From assembly GCF_014697475.1 (NCBI RefSeq), contig NZ_JACJRV010000037.1:1-63374 (forward strand): 63,374 nucleotides of DNA, written 5' to 3'. Below, piece by piece: positions 37,754 to 46,341 of the stretch. The notes under the pieces were generated by a model. It searched no databases, was not told the origin of the DNA, and saw only the letters and a list, made by a program, of their open reading frames with translations. This DNA is from Nostoc sp. FACHB-152. GTDB taxonomy: Bacteria; Cyanobacteriota; Cyanobacteriia; Cyanobacteriales; Nostocaceae. Numbering within the stretch: the stretch's first letter is position 1; each line of letters starts with the position of its first letter. The position numbers were made by a program, and so were the translations under genes.

Positions 37754-39052
37754 ATGCTGAATTTCCAAGAAAATAGTTTAATTTTGGTTGTAGATGACAG
37801 TATTACTAATTTAGAAATTATCTCTGATGCATTAACTAATGGGGGATTTGATGTTGCTACAGCTAGGAACGGAGAAAAGGCATTACAACAAATTCAATAT
37901 ACTCAGCCTGAGCTAATTTTGCTAGATGTTATGATGCCTGTGATTGATGGATTTGAAACCTGCAAAAAATTAAAGGCAAATCCAGCAACCCAAGATATAC
38001 CAGTAATTTTTATGACTGGGATTTCTGATACAGAAACTAAAGTCCAAGGGCTGGCTTTAGGTGCGGTTGACTATATTACTAAACCATTCCAAAAAGAAGA
38101 AGTTTTAGCAAGAATTAGAACGCATCTGCAATTACGTTATTTAACAAAGACTCTAGAAAATAGAGTTACAGCAAGAACAGCAGAACTTTCGCAAGCATTA
38201 AAAGATTTACAGGCATATCAACTCCAACTAATCCAGAAAGAAAAAATGTCAGCCTTAGGTCAGTTAGTAGCAGGTATTGCCCACGAAATTAATAATCCGG
38301 TTAGTTGCATTCATGGTAATCTTGGCCACACTGCTAATTATTTTCAGAACTTAATTAAAATTATTGACCTTTATCAGCAAAATTATCCTGAACCTATATC
38401 AGTAATTCAAGAAGAAATTGCGGAAATAGATTTAGATTATATTCGCTCTGATCTCCCGCATTTAATTACTTCAATGAAAGAAGGGGTGCAACGCATTCGG
38501 AATATTAGTAACAGCCTCAGGAATTTTTCACGTGCTGATAGCGATCGCAAAGTCTTCTGCAACATTCATAATGGCATTGATAGCACCATTATGATTCTCA
38601 GACACCGCTTAAAAGCAAGCAAAATTCGTCCCGAAATTGAAGTTATTAAAAATTATGGTAATTTACCTTCCATAACTTGCTTTAGTGGTCAATTAAATCA
38701 AGTATTTATGAATATTATAGCTAATGCGATTGATGCTATAGAAGAATCTAATGTAGGGCGTAGCTATAATGAAATTGAAAAAAATCATAAATATATTTTA
38801 ATTGAAACTGCTCTCACTGAAGATAAAAATCATGTTGTGATTCGGATTAAAGACAATGGAGCAGGAATGACACCAGATGTTCAAAAGAAAATCTTTGAGC
38901 ATTTATTTACTACTAAGCCTGTTGGTAGAGGTACAGGTTTAGGATTATCCATTGCCCATCAAATTATTGTCGAAAAGCATCAAGGTAGTTTAGATGTATA
39001 TTCTGCACCAGAGAAAGGTTCGGAGTTTGTAATTACAATTCCAACTCATTAA
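37754..39052 (+). CDS. Cytoplasmic receiver-histidine kinase hybrid
   Basis: 432 residues. An N-terminal receiver domain (residues 8-125) has VVDDS, phospho-acceptor Asp58 in LLDVMMP, MTG and the conserved Lys in ITKPF. A coiled coil (about 130-165) leads to the kinase core with His177 in IAHEINNP. The ATPase domain has an N box (NIIANAIDAIEE), a G1 box DNGAGMTP and TTKPVGRGTGLGLS. There are no membrane segments. A receiver in front of the kinase suggests control by an upstream kinase. The transmitter part is closely related to that of the Cache kinase at 8547-10763. No output regulator is adjacent. Confidence 0.93.
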   Translation: MLNFQENSLILVVDDSITNLEIISDALTNGGFDVATARNGEKALQQIQYTQPELILLDVMMPVIDGFETCKKLKANPATQDIPVIFMTGISDTETKVQGLALGAVDYITKPFQKEEVLARIRTHLQLRYLTKTLENRVTARTAELSQALKDLQAYQLQLIQKEKMSALGQLVAGIAHEINNPVSCIHGNLGHTANYFQNLIKIIDLYQQNYPEPISVIQEEIAEIDLDYIRSDLPHLITSMKEGVQRIRNISNSLRNFSRADSDRKVFCNIHNGIDSTIMILRHRLKASKIRPEIEVIKNYGNLPSITCFSGQLNQVFMNIIANAIDAIEESNVGRSYNEIEKNHKYILIETALTEDKNHVVIRIKDNGAGMTPDVQKKIFEHLFTTKPVGRGTGLGLSIAHQIIVEKHQGSLDVYSAPEKGSEFVITIPTH

Positions 39053-39260
39053 AGCAAGGCAGGTTATAGGTTATATGTGACAGGGTTAAAAGTTTTTTGT
39101 TGGTCTACGTTGAATCATCTACGATGTTATAACTACTACCAATTCGTAATTAAGATGCGTTAGATATAACATGGTTTTCGGGGTTTGAATGTGATTTTAG
39201 AGAATTGGTATAACTCGCCTATAGCTATAGCTGATATTTTTAAATATTTATAAAAAATGA

Positions 39261-39296
39261 CTAATAGCTATTCATCAATGAATGATTAGCTATTAG
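39261..39296. terminator. Imperfect bidirectional hairpin between convergent genes
   Basis: CTAATAGCTA and TAGCTATTAG form the base of an 18-bp stem with a few mismatches. It lies between the ends of the receiver-kinase gene (+) and ndhB (-), and could serve both. Confidence 0.55.
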
Positions 39297-39319
39297 CCAG
39301 CAATGTAACTACAGGCAAA

Positions 39320-40873
39320 CTACAGCTTTTCAGGTTGCTCTAAGGGAACTGAACTTACACGAGCAGTTGTCGCTTGTAAAATTGAGGTATGAGAGATGGA
39401 ATTGTTAGCCAGGGTGAACAGTGGATTCGATAAAATCCCAGCTAAGGAAGTAGCAATTAAAGTTACTACTAGCCCTACTTGTAAAGGTCTTAATCCAGGT
39501 AAATTCCACTGCACTGCGGGATAGTTTTTTACTACATCGGACATTTCTTGGGGTTCTTTGACTACCATCATCTTGACTACACGAATGTAGTAATAGATGG
39601 AAACGACAGTAGTTACCAAACCTAGCAAAACTAATCCGTATAGACCAGCTTGCCAACCAGCCCAGAACAAGTAAATTTTGCCGAAAAATCCAGCTAATGG
39701 TGGAATACCCCCTAAAGACAGCAGGGAAATACTTAACCCTAATGTCAATAGTGGATCTTTTTGATATAAACCTGAGTATTCGGCAATTTGGTCGGTTCCT
39801 GTCCGTAGCGAGAAGAGAATCACACAGGTAAAACCGCACAGGTTCATAAACAAATAAACCAGCAGGTAAAATACCATGCTGGCGTATCCGGCCTCAGTAC
39901 CAGCAATCATCCCAATCATCACAAAGCCAGCTTGAGCGATGGATGAATAAGCTAACATCCGTTTCATGCTAGTTTGTGCTAAAGCGACCACATTACCCAA
40001 AACCATACTGAGAATGGCAAGGGCTGTAAAGACAAATTTCCACTCGTCAGCTACAAGCGGAAAGGCTGTGGTCAGTAAGCGGATGGCTAAAGCAAACCCA
40101 GCTGCTTTAGAACCAACCGATAAAAAGGCAATTACAGGGGTGGGCGCACCTTCATAAACGTCTGGTGTCCACTGGTGGAAGGGCGCAGCAGAAATTTTGA
40201 AGCCAATACCTGCAATTACGAAAACAAGGGAAATCACCAAACCTAAAGATTGGCTGACATTAGCTGCGGCAATACCATCTGCGATCGCACTTAATTCTGT
40301 TTGACCGCCTGATAGCCCATACAGCAGAGAAACACCGTATAAAAATACTGCTGTACTAGAAGCACCAATCAGCAGATATTTCAACGCCGCTTCGTTAGAA
40401 CGGGGGTCACGCTTGGTATAGCCTGTCAGCAGATAAGAGGAAATACTTAAGGTTTCTAGTGAGATGAAAATCATCACCAAGTCACTAGCACCTGATAAGA
40501 ACATTCCACCTAAGGTAGCAGTCAGCAGAATAGCGATGAATTCTGCTAAGGCAGTACCACTCTGCTCAACATAGCGAATGGACATCAATATAGTGACAAC
40601 GGCAGACAAAGCGATGATACCGCGAAACACCACACTGAGGTCATCACCAGTAAAGCTACCAGTAAAGGAGATGGGATTGATGACATCCCATTGATAGACA
40701 AGGGCGACAACTGCGGCGAGTAAACCTGCGATCGCTAGATATCCAATCCAACGTGCGGATGTACGCCCCAAAATCAAATCAACAATCAAAACCCCCAAGA
40801 GGGTAACAATCACAATTCCCTCTGGCAGAATTGTTCCAGCATTTAACTGGGATGCAAGATTAGCAAAATCCAT
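39320..40873 (-). CDS. ndhB: NAD(P)H-quinone oxidoreductase subunit 2 (NDH-1)
   Basis: 517 residues, the usual length of cyanobacterial NdhB, with about 14 membrane helices. Landmarks include [18 protein letters not shown] and [19 protein letters not shown], then [13 protein letters not shown], the conserved antiporter-like core of the proton channel. It is part of the thylakoid NDH-1 complex that carries out cyclic electron flow, respiration and, in some forms, CO2 uptake. Disruption of ndhB in other cyanobacteria abolishes all NDH-1 forms (known biology). It is transcribed alone here, as is common in cyanobacteria. Confidence 0.96.
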   Translation of the reverse strand: MDFANLASQLNAGTILPEGIVIVTLLGVLIVDLILGRTSARWIGYLAIAGLLAAVVALVYQWDVINPISFTGSFTGDDLSVVFRGIIALSAVVTILMSIRYVEQSGTALAEFIAILLTATLGGMFLSGASDLVMIFISLETLSISSYLLTGYTKRDPRSNEAALKYLLIGASSTAVFLYGVSLLYGLSGGQTELSAIADGIAAANVSQSLGLVISLVFVIAGIGFKISAAPFHQWTPDVYEGAPTPVIAFLSVGSKAAGFALAIRLLTTAFPLVADEWKFVFTALAILSMVLGNVVALAQTSMKRMLAYSSIAQAGFVMIGMIAGTEAGYASMVFYLLVYLFMNLCGFTCVILFSLRTGTDQIAEYSGLYQKDPLLTLGLSISLLSLGGIPPLAGFFGKIYLFWAGWQAGLYGLVLLGLVTTVVSIYYYIRVVKMMVVKEPQEMSDVVKNYPAVQWNLPGLRPLQVGLVVTLIATSLAGILSNPLFTLANNSISHTSILQATTARVSSVPLEQPEKL

Positions 40874-41175
40874 GAGATATATAGGTTTTGGCGATTAGAC
40901 ATTAAGGCTAACTTTGTTCATTTTATCTATTGTTCATCACCAAAGTTGCATTCGCCTTTTTGTCTTTAGCATAGACTGACTCTTGGGTAAAAGTAGCTAA
41001 AAAGAAGCGTAACAGCTAACTACCACCTAAGACTCTATACTAATCATCAAATTAAATTATAGTTGAAATTTTATCCCGCAGCTTGGAATTACAGATCAGC
41101 CCCAAATATCTGATTACATATTAAATTTATTAAATTCTGCATTATTTAATACTAGCGAGGTGCCAAAAAATTCGT
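40874..41175. other. Spacer upstream of ndhB, nothing recognisable
   Basis: AT-rich spacer of 302 bases between the ndhB start and the end of the NHL protein gene. It must contain the ndhB promoter. No hairpin or small gene stands out. Confidence 0.4.
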
Positions 41176-42684
41176 TTAAGGGATACAGATATCTGGCGCA
41201 CATAAACCCGGAAATTTCAATGTTGTTACCTCAAAGGTATTTAAATCCACGCGACGAATAGCATGGTTATTAGTATCACTAATATATAAATAATTACCCA
41301 TAACACTCAGCCCTGAAGGTTCAAAAAAGCGGCTATTATTTGCTTTTCCATCTAGTAAACCAGCAACACCATCCCCGAAAACTGTTTGGCTATTACCGCT
41401 AGTAGGACTCACCAATTTAATTTTGTGATTGTAAGTATCTGCTACCCAGAGAAAATTTTGAGCATATTCTACCCCCATACAGTGCTGTAGTCTTAAATCA
41501 GTACCTTGTCCATCCACATCACCAAAACCAAATAACTGTTGACTACCGCAAACAGTTCGTACTTGGTAAGGTTCCACAATTCCCAATGCACGAATTGAAC
41601 TGATTTCACTGTCAGCAATATATAACTCTTGCCCATCAGTAGTAATACCACTAGGTTGAGCAAAAGCAGATTCAGCTATTGTTCCATCAACGCAACCCTC
41701 TGCACCAGTTCCTGCATATGTTTTGACAATGTTAGTTTCTAAATCCATTTGCCAAATTTGATGGGAACCTGCCATTGCAATGAATAAAATATTCCCTACT
41801 TTGACTAAATCCCACGGAGAATTTAGGGCTGTTTCTAAAGCATCGCCTGCAAGAGGATGAATGTTGTGACTTTGTTCACCAGTTCCAGCAATTGTTTCGA
41901 CTACTTGATTTTTTAAATCTATTCTCCGCAAAGCATGATTTTCTGTATCAGCTACATAAAGGCTTTGGCTTTCAATATCAAATGCCATTCCCTGTGGTGC
42001 AGAAAACTGTGCTTCACTAAAACCACCATCAGTTAAACCTGATTTTCCTGTACCAATTACACCCAAAACTTCACCATCAAAGCTACTCATAACTAAGCGG
42101 TGATGTCCAGAATCAGCAATAAATAAACCTGCTGGTGTGGCTAAAACTTTACCCGGAAAAGCTAAGGGTGAGATTATTGGTTGTTGCTGTTTTTCTAGAA
42201 TATGGCTGATTTCTTGAAAGTTAATTGTGCCTTTTTGTTGGTGTTCTTCAATTACCTTTGCAACTAACTGATCTAAAAAATCGCGCTTGCCTTCACCAGA
42301 AACATAACCAATCACGTAACCTTTTGGATCAATAATCATAAACGTTGGCCAAGCACGCACGGTGTACTCTTGCCAAATCCGAAAATCTTGGTCTACGACC
42401 ACTGGGTGTTCTATGTCGTAGCGCAAGATAGCTTGACGAATATTTTCAGTTTCTTTTTCGTTGTCAAATTTGGCGGAGTGAACGCCGATAACTGTCAGGC
42501 TATCTTTATATTTATGTTCGAGATATTTCAGGTCAGGTAGAATGTGCAGACAATTAATGCAGCAGTATGTCCAAAAATCTAAGATGACAACTCTACCCCT
42601 AAGTTGTTTTAAAGACAATGGTTTATCAGTGTTTAGCCAAGCATAATTTTGCGGTAATTCTGGCGCTCTGACACGTGGAGTCAT
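41176..42684 (-). CDS. Thioredoxin-like / NHL-repeat protein, NHLRC2-like
   Basis: 502 residues. An N-terminal thioredoxin-fold domain (about 1-150) has the motif CCINC (Cys41, Cys42, Cys45) in DFWTYCCINC and a cis-Pro region RAWPTFMII. A six-bladed NHL propeller follows (about 170-495), with repeats such as LYVADTENHALRRIDL and LYIADSEISSIRALG. The same two-domain order is found in animal NHLRC2, whose biochemical role is poorly defined. A redox activity is suggested by the CxxC. No signal peptide is seen. It starts 27 bases after the stop of the WD40-GTPase-TIR gene on the same strand, so the two may be co-transcribed. Confidence 0.85.
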   Translation of the reverse strand: MTPRVRAPELPQNYAWLNTDKPLSLKQLRGRVVILDFWTYCCINCLHILPDLKYLEHKYKDSLTVIGVHSAKFDNEKETENIRQAILRYDIEHPVVVDQDFRIWQEYTVRAWPTFMIIDPKGYVIGYVSGEGKRDFLDQLVAKVIEEHQQKGTINFQEISHILEKQQQPIISPLAFPGKVLATPAGLFIADSGHHRLVMSSFDGEVLGVIGTGKSGLTDGGFSEAQFSAPQGMAFDIESQSLYVADTENHALRRIDLKNQVVETIAGTGEQSHNIHPLAGDALETALNSPWDLVKVGNILFIAMAGSHQIWQMDLETNIVKTYAGTGAEGCVDGTIAESAFAQPSGITTDGQELYIADSEISSIRALGIVEPYQVRTVCGSQQLFGFGDVDGQGTDLRLQHCMGVEYAQNFLWVADTYNHKIKLVSPTSGNSQTVFGDGVAGLLDGKANNSRFFEPSGLSVMGNYLYISDTNNHAIRRVDLNTFEVTTLKFPGLCAPDICIP

Positions 42685-42711
42685 ATCAATAGATGTTTAT
42701 ATTTTGTCAAA

Positions 42712-45700
42712 TTATTCATAATCGAGTGAATTTGGCAGCGTAATTCCTTTGATTAAATCTTCCAATGGTTTTTTCTCATTCATATTTTTAACGAACTGCA
42801 CCCAGTTCAATCCTTTCAAAAATAAAAATTCTGGGTCATCTGGTATTTGATTAACACCTGGTAACAATATTGGAATTAAAGGTATCTTTTCTTTAACTCT
42901 TCTATCGTGTAGCGATCGCAATTCTTCAAGTTGATAATCACCTAAACCATGAGAACTAATAAAAACTGCAGCTGATTTAGATTGTTTAATACCTTTTTGA
43001 ATCCAATCTACAAAGCTCTGCCCAACAGGAATTTTTTCTTTGTCTAACCAAGGGTTCAACCCTCGCCTTCTTAAAGAGTTAGCAATTTTTTCTACTAGAG
43101 GTTTGTCTTTACTATTATGAGATAAAAATACATCAAAGTCATTGGTTACAAGTTTGCTTTCAATTTTACGCCCAGTATCAGCAGCTTTATCCATTTTTGG
43201 AATAGTTTCGTTACTAATTACTGTCAAACTTTTTTCACTTACGGTCAAATTTTCTTCACTATCCAGCAAGGAAACAGAGGTATCGCAGACATTACAGTTA
43301 ATAAAGTCATAACCGCGCGATCTCCTACCCTCAGCCTGCTTCTCTGTAACAGGCGTTTCGCATTCAGAGCAAACAAAAATGCGACGGCTACGGATACTGT
43401 CAGGTAAAGCCCGCCGTTTAAGATGAGTGTGTACATATTTTTCAAATTGCAGCCTTGCCTCTTCACTGGCTTCGGGTTTAAAAAATAGGGTTAATTCGGC
43501 TTTGCCTTCATCAATATTGCTGAGGTAACGTAACCAAATGCCATACTCACCACCGTTTGTAGTTGTAAATATAGCAGCATTTTTCCACATTTCTTTACGT
43601 TGAAAAATTTCGCTACGAGATAGACGTATTACTAAAGTTGTATATACACTTATTACTGCACCTTCAAATTCAAAAATTACTGTTTTACCTTCTGGATCTG
43701 GGGCTTCTGGCCATTCACGGGTTAACTGAGAAGGGAAAACGAGCAAAGGTTCAGGATCGGTTTGAACACGCAAAGCAATTTCACGATCAATTAATTCTTG
43801 AACTGTAGCAATTAAAAGTAATTTTTCTTGTTGTTGATCAGCAATTCTTTCACATTCTGGCATCCGAAACCTGGCAGCTAATACGTCTTCTTCAACAATG
43901 TAACCCATCCCGTCGGGTTCATCTTTCGCGGCGTTAATAATTGCTGAGGCGTAAGCATCTAAGAGTTCTGGTTGCAGCAGAATCAAATTGCCAAAGCTAA
44001 GTCTGCGAATTAAATCCCGCGACTCCACTAGCCCAATACAGGTGTCAAATTGCTCTCTTACTTCTGTACAATCAGTAAGATCATTCCTGTGTTTTAAGAA
44101 TGCACGGTATAAGTCATTTGCTGGGGATAGCAGCCTTTGATATTTTTCTTCTTGAACTAAAAAATATTTAATTTTCTGAAATACTTCTGTTGAAATTACT
44201 TTTGGTAAATTATCCCATTCAATTGCTTCACGAATTGCTGTGATCAGTTCTGGAATTTTCCATCCTTCTTTAGCACTAGTCTCAAAATATTGATCAAAAC
44301 CTAACTCTTGTACTAAAGCATCAATGCGTTTTTTATTAACACTAAGACTACCTCTATCTGTACGGGCAATGACTAAAATTTTTTTTAAACTGAGCGCACC
44401 ATCACCTTGCAATTTTTGCGCTTGCTTCAAAGCCCGATTCCAGTAATAAACTCCAGCAAAGGGATCAGTTTCACTACGAGCATCGATTACGATTAAGGCA
44501 ACAGCTAATTCATTCAAATGTAATTGATGAATTAGGCGATAACTAGGCTGTCCGGCTAAGTCCCACAGAAGTATTTCTCTTACTTCGTGGCGATCTTCAT
44601 TTAATTGCAAATCTTGTTTGTCAAAAGTCCAAACATGACGACCGTGTGTTGATTCTGTAGGTCGGAATTCTTGATTAGTTAATACTAAACTTAAACCAGA
44701 CTTACCTACACCAGTTTCACCAACTAACACTACCTTAGCATTTCTGTATAAAGCAGAAGGATTAGTGATAGGGGTATTTAACAAAATATCTGGGTCAATC
44801 TTCCAAACACGAATAGCAGTATCAGCTGCGCCTAAAGTTGCCAAAATAGGTTTTTGTGGATGGAAAGCTAACCCAAAAGGCAGAGATTTAGATGTTTCCT
44901 CTTTCAGTACTGTTACAGTCTCCCAATTATCACAACGCCAAAGGCGAACAGTACCATCAGCAGATTTAGAGGCTAGAAATCTACTATCATGAGAAAATTT
45001 CACACAATTTACTGAGCCTGTATGTCCTTCTAATACAAATAATGTTTGTCCTGTTTGAGGATTCCAAAGCCGAATTGTGTTGTCAACAGAACTTGAAGCC
45101 AATAATCTTCCATCTGTTGACCAAGCAACACTATAAACATCTCCAGAATGACCTCTGAGGATTTTTTTCAGTTGTGTTGTTTCTTTATCCCAAAGACGAA
45201 TTGTGCTGTCGTGAGAAGCAGAAGCCAAAACCTTTCCATCTGAAGACCATGCCAAACTATTTATTTGCCCTGAATGTCCTGGGATATGTTGTCTTTTTCT
45301 GGTTTTGATATATCCGAAAATAATTGACCAATCATCGCCTGTCCCGCCACTAGCAACTATTGTGTTATCTGGAGACCACGCCATACACAAGCATACGCCT
45401 GTGTGCATGGGGAATGTTTCTATTAATTCCTCAGTCTCAACTTTCCAAACGCGAACAGTATTATCAGCTGAGCCAGAGGCAATATATTTACTATCTGGAG
45501 ACCAAACAATTGCCCAGACCCGCCCACTGTGGCCTTTAAGGGTATAAATACATTTACCAGTTTTGAAATCCCAAATTTTAACTGTACTGTCAAATGATGC
45601 TGATGCTAACATTTCTCCATTTGGAGACCATTCTACTCGGCTAATTAACCCATTGTGTTCGTGAAGCTCATATGTAAGTTGCCAACCATAAGGTATTGCC

Positions 45701-45723
45701 TTGGCATTCACTAAATTTTCCAT
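42712..45723 (-). CDS. WD40 - Ras/Roc-like GTPase - zinc ribbon - TIR protein, NLR-like
   Basis: 1003 residues. WD40 blades fill about 20-315 (GHSGRVWAIVWSPDSKYIAS and similar). A Ras/Roc-type GTPase starts near 332 with Walker A GETGVGKSG, switch II WDLAGQ and a G4 motif degenerated to ARTDRG. A COR-like helical/winged region covers about 500-750. Two paired Cys motifs (CSECETPV and CNVCDTS, about 783-820) form a likely zinc ribbon. A TIR domain closes the protein from about 860 (DFDVFLSHNSKD), with a candidate catalytic Glu in QLEELRSL. Bacterial TIR domains commonly cleave NAD+ on activation, and WD40/GTPase modules sense and oligomerise. The architecture suggests an abortive-infection or signalling protein; that role is inference. 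It is divergent from the NACHT gene and precedes the NHL protein gene. Confidence 0.9.
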   Translation of the reverse strand: MENLVNAKAIPYGWQLTYELHEHNGLISRVEWSPNGEMLASASFDSTVKIWDFKTGKCIYTLKGHSGRVWAIVWSPDSKYIASGSADNTVRVWKVETEELIETFPMHTGVCLCMAWSPDNTIVASGGTGDDWSIIFGYIKTRKRQHIPGHSGQINSLAWSSDGKVLASASHDSTIRLWDKETTQLKKILRGHSGDVYSVAWSTDGRLLASSSVDNTIRLWNPQTGQTLFVLEGHTGSVNCVKFSHDSRFLASKSADGTVRLWRCDNWETVTVLKEETSKSLPFGLAFHPQKPILATLGAADTAIRVWKIDPDILLNTPITNPSALYRNAKVVLVGETGVGKSGLSLVLTNQEFRPTESTHGRHVWTFDKQDLQLNEDRHEVREILLWDLAGQPSYRLIHQLHLNELAVALIVIDARSETDPFAGVYYWNRALKQAQKLQGDGALSLKKILVIARTDRGSLSVNKKRIDALVQELGFDQYFETSAKEGWKIPELITAIREAIEWDNLPKVISTEVFQKIKYFLVQEEKYQRLLSPANDLYRAFLKHRNDLTDCTEVREQFDTCIGLVESRDLIRRLSFGNLILLQPELLDAYASAIINAAKDEPDGMGYIVEEDVLAARFRMPECERIADQQQEKLLLIATVQELIDREIALRVQTDPEPLLVFPSQLTREWPEAPDPEGKTVIFEFEGAVISVYTTLVIRLSRSEIFQRKEMWKNAAIFTTTNGGEYGIWLRYLSNIDEGKAELTLFFKPEASEEARLQFEKYVHTHLKRRALPDSIRSRRIFVCSECETPVTEKQAEGRRSRGYDFINCNVCDTSVSLLDSEENLTVSEKSLTVISNETIPKMDKAADTGRKIESKLVTNDFDVFLSHNSKDKPLVEKIANSLRRRGLNPWLDKEKIPVGQSFVDWIQKGIKQSKSAAVFISSHGLGDYQLEELRSLHDRRVKEKIPLIPILLPGVNQIPDDPEFLFLKGLNWVQFVKNMNEKKPLEDLIKGITLPNSLDYE

Positions 45724-46341
45724 ATAAGTTTTATCTTTTTTAGCTAGTTTTTATTGTGTAGTTTAAATTCAATAGATTTTCCTTAGACAGGATATACAAA
45801 GCATTTTATTTAAAGAACTAATGTTTGATTCGCAAATAATATAGATATACTTATATATAGTCGTTTAGGTGATAATTAAAATTTTTAGCTTATATGTTGG
45901 TACCTAGCGATAAAGAATTTTGCTATAACAAAATATTTATATTTTATATAATTTTATACTATTTAGCAGATTGTAATAGGTTAAATTAAAACATTTTTAT
46001 TGAGAATATAAAGTAAAAATAGAAGTTATCAACTTTAATTAAGGCTTTTTTCGGAAACTAGAGGTAATAAGCGGTAATTAGCGGCAATTTTATTAGACAA
46101 CTTGGATTTTAATCGCACATAAAGTACCATTAAAAGTTGGAGATTTTTTGATTCTCATTTAAAAAAAAATAAGTTATAAGTTTGCGGAAAAATTAACTTT
46201 ACAAAGGAATTATTAATATAGGCTTTGGGTATGATCTTAGTTAAGGCATATCTACATATCATGCTAGAACTAAATTCACTGTATCACGGAGATGGTTTTT
46301 AATTGTTATACACGCTTAAAAATAGTTAATAGGAGGAAGAC
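45724..46341. promoter_or_regulatory. Divergent promoter region between TIR and NACHT genes
   Basis: 618 bases, very AT-rich, with no gene. It must hold the promoters of both divergent genes and contains the phased repeat cluster at 46053-46092. The NACHT gene has a strong AGGAGG at 46331-46336, five bases before its ATG, unusual in its strength for this window. Confidence 0.55.
46053..46092 (+). repeat. Cluster of four 10-bp direct repeats upstream of the NACHT gene
   Basis: Four consecutive decamers read GGAAACTAGA, GGTAATAAGC, GGTAATTAGC and GGCAATTTTA. The middle two are the strongest, and the first and last are weaker matches. The spacing equals one helical turn, so the GG dinucleotides lie on the same face. 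The same motif recurs in inverted orientation behind the gene at 48797-48836. Confidence 0.75.

Noticed and set aside
41176-42684. NHL/thioredoxin protein as a dedicated component of the TIR system
   Set aside because: The 27-base spacing is suggestive, but NHLRC2-like genes are widespread as independent genes. I kept the link only as a possibility.
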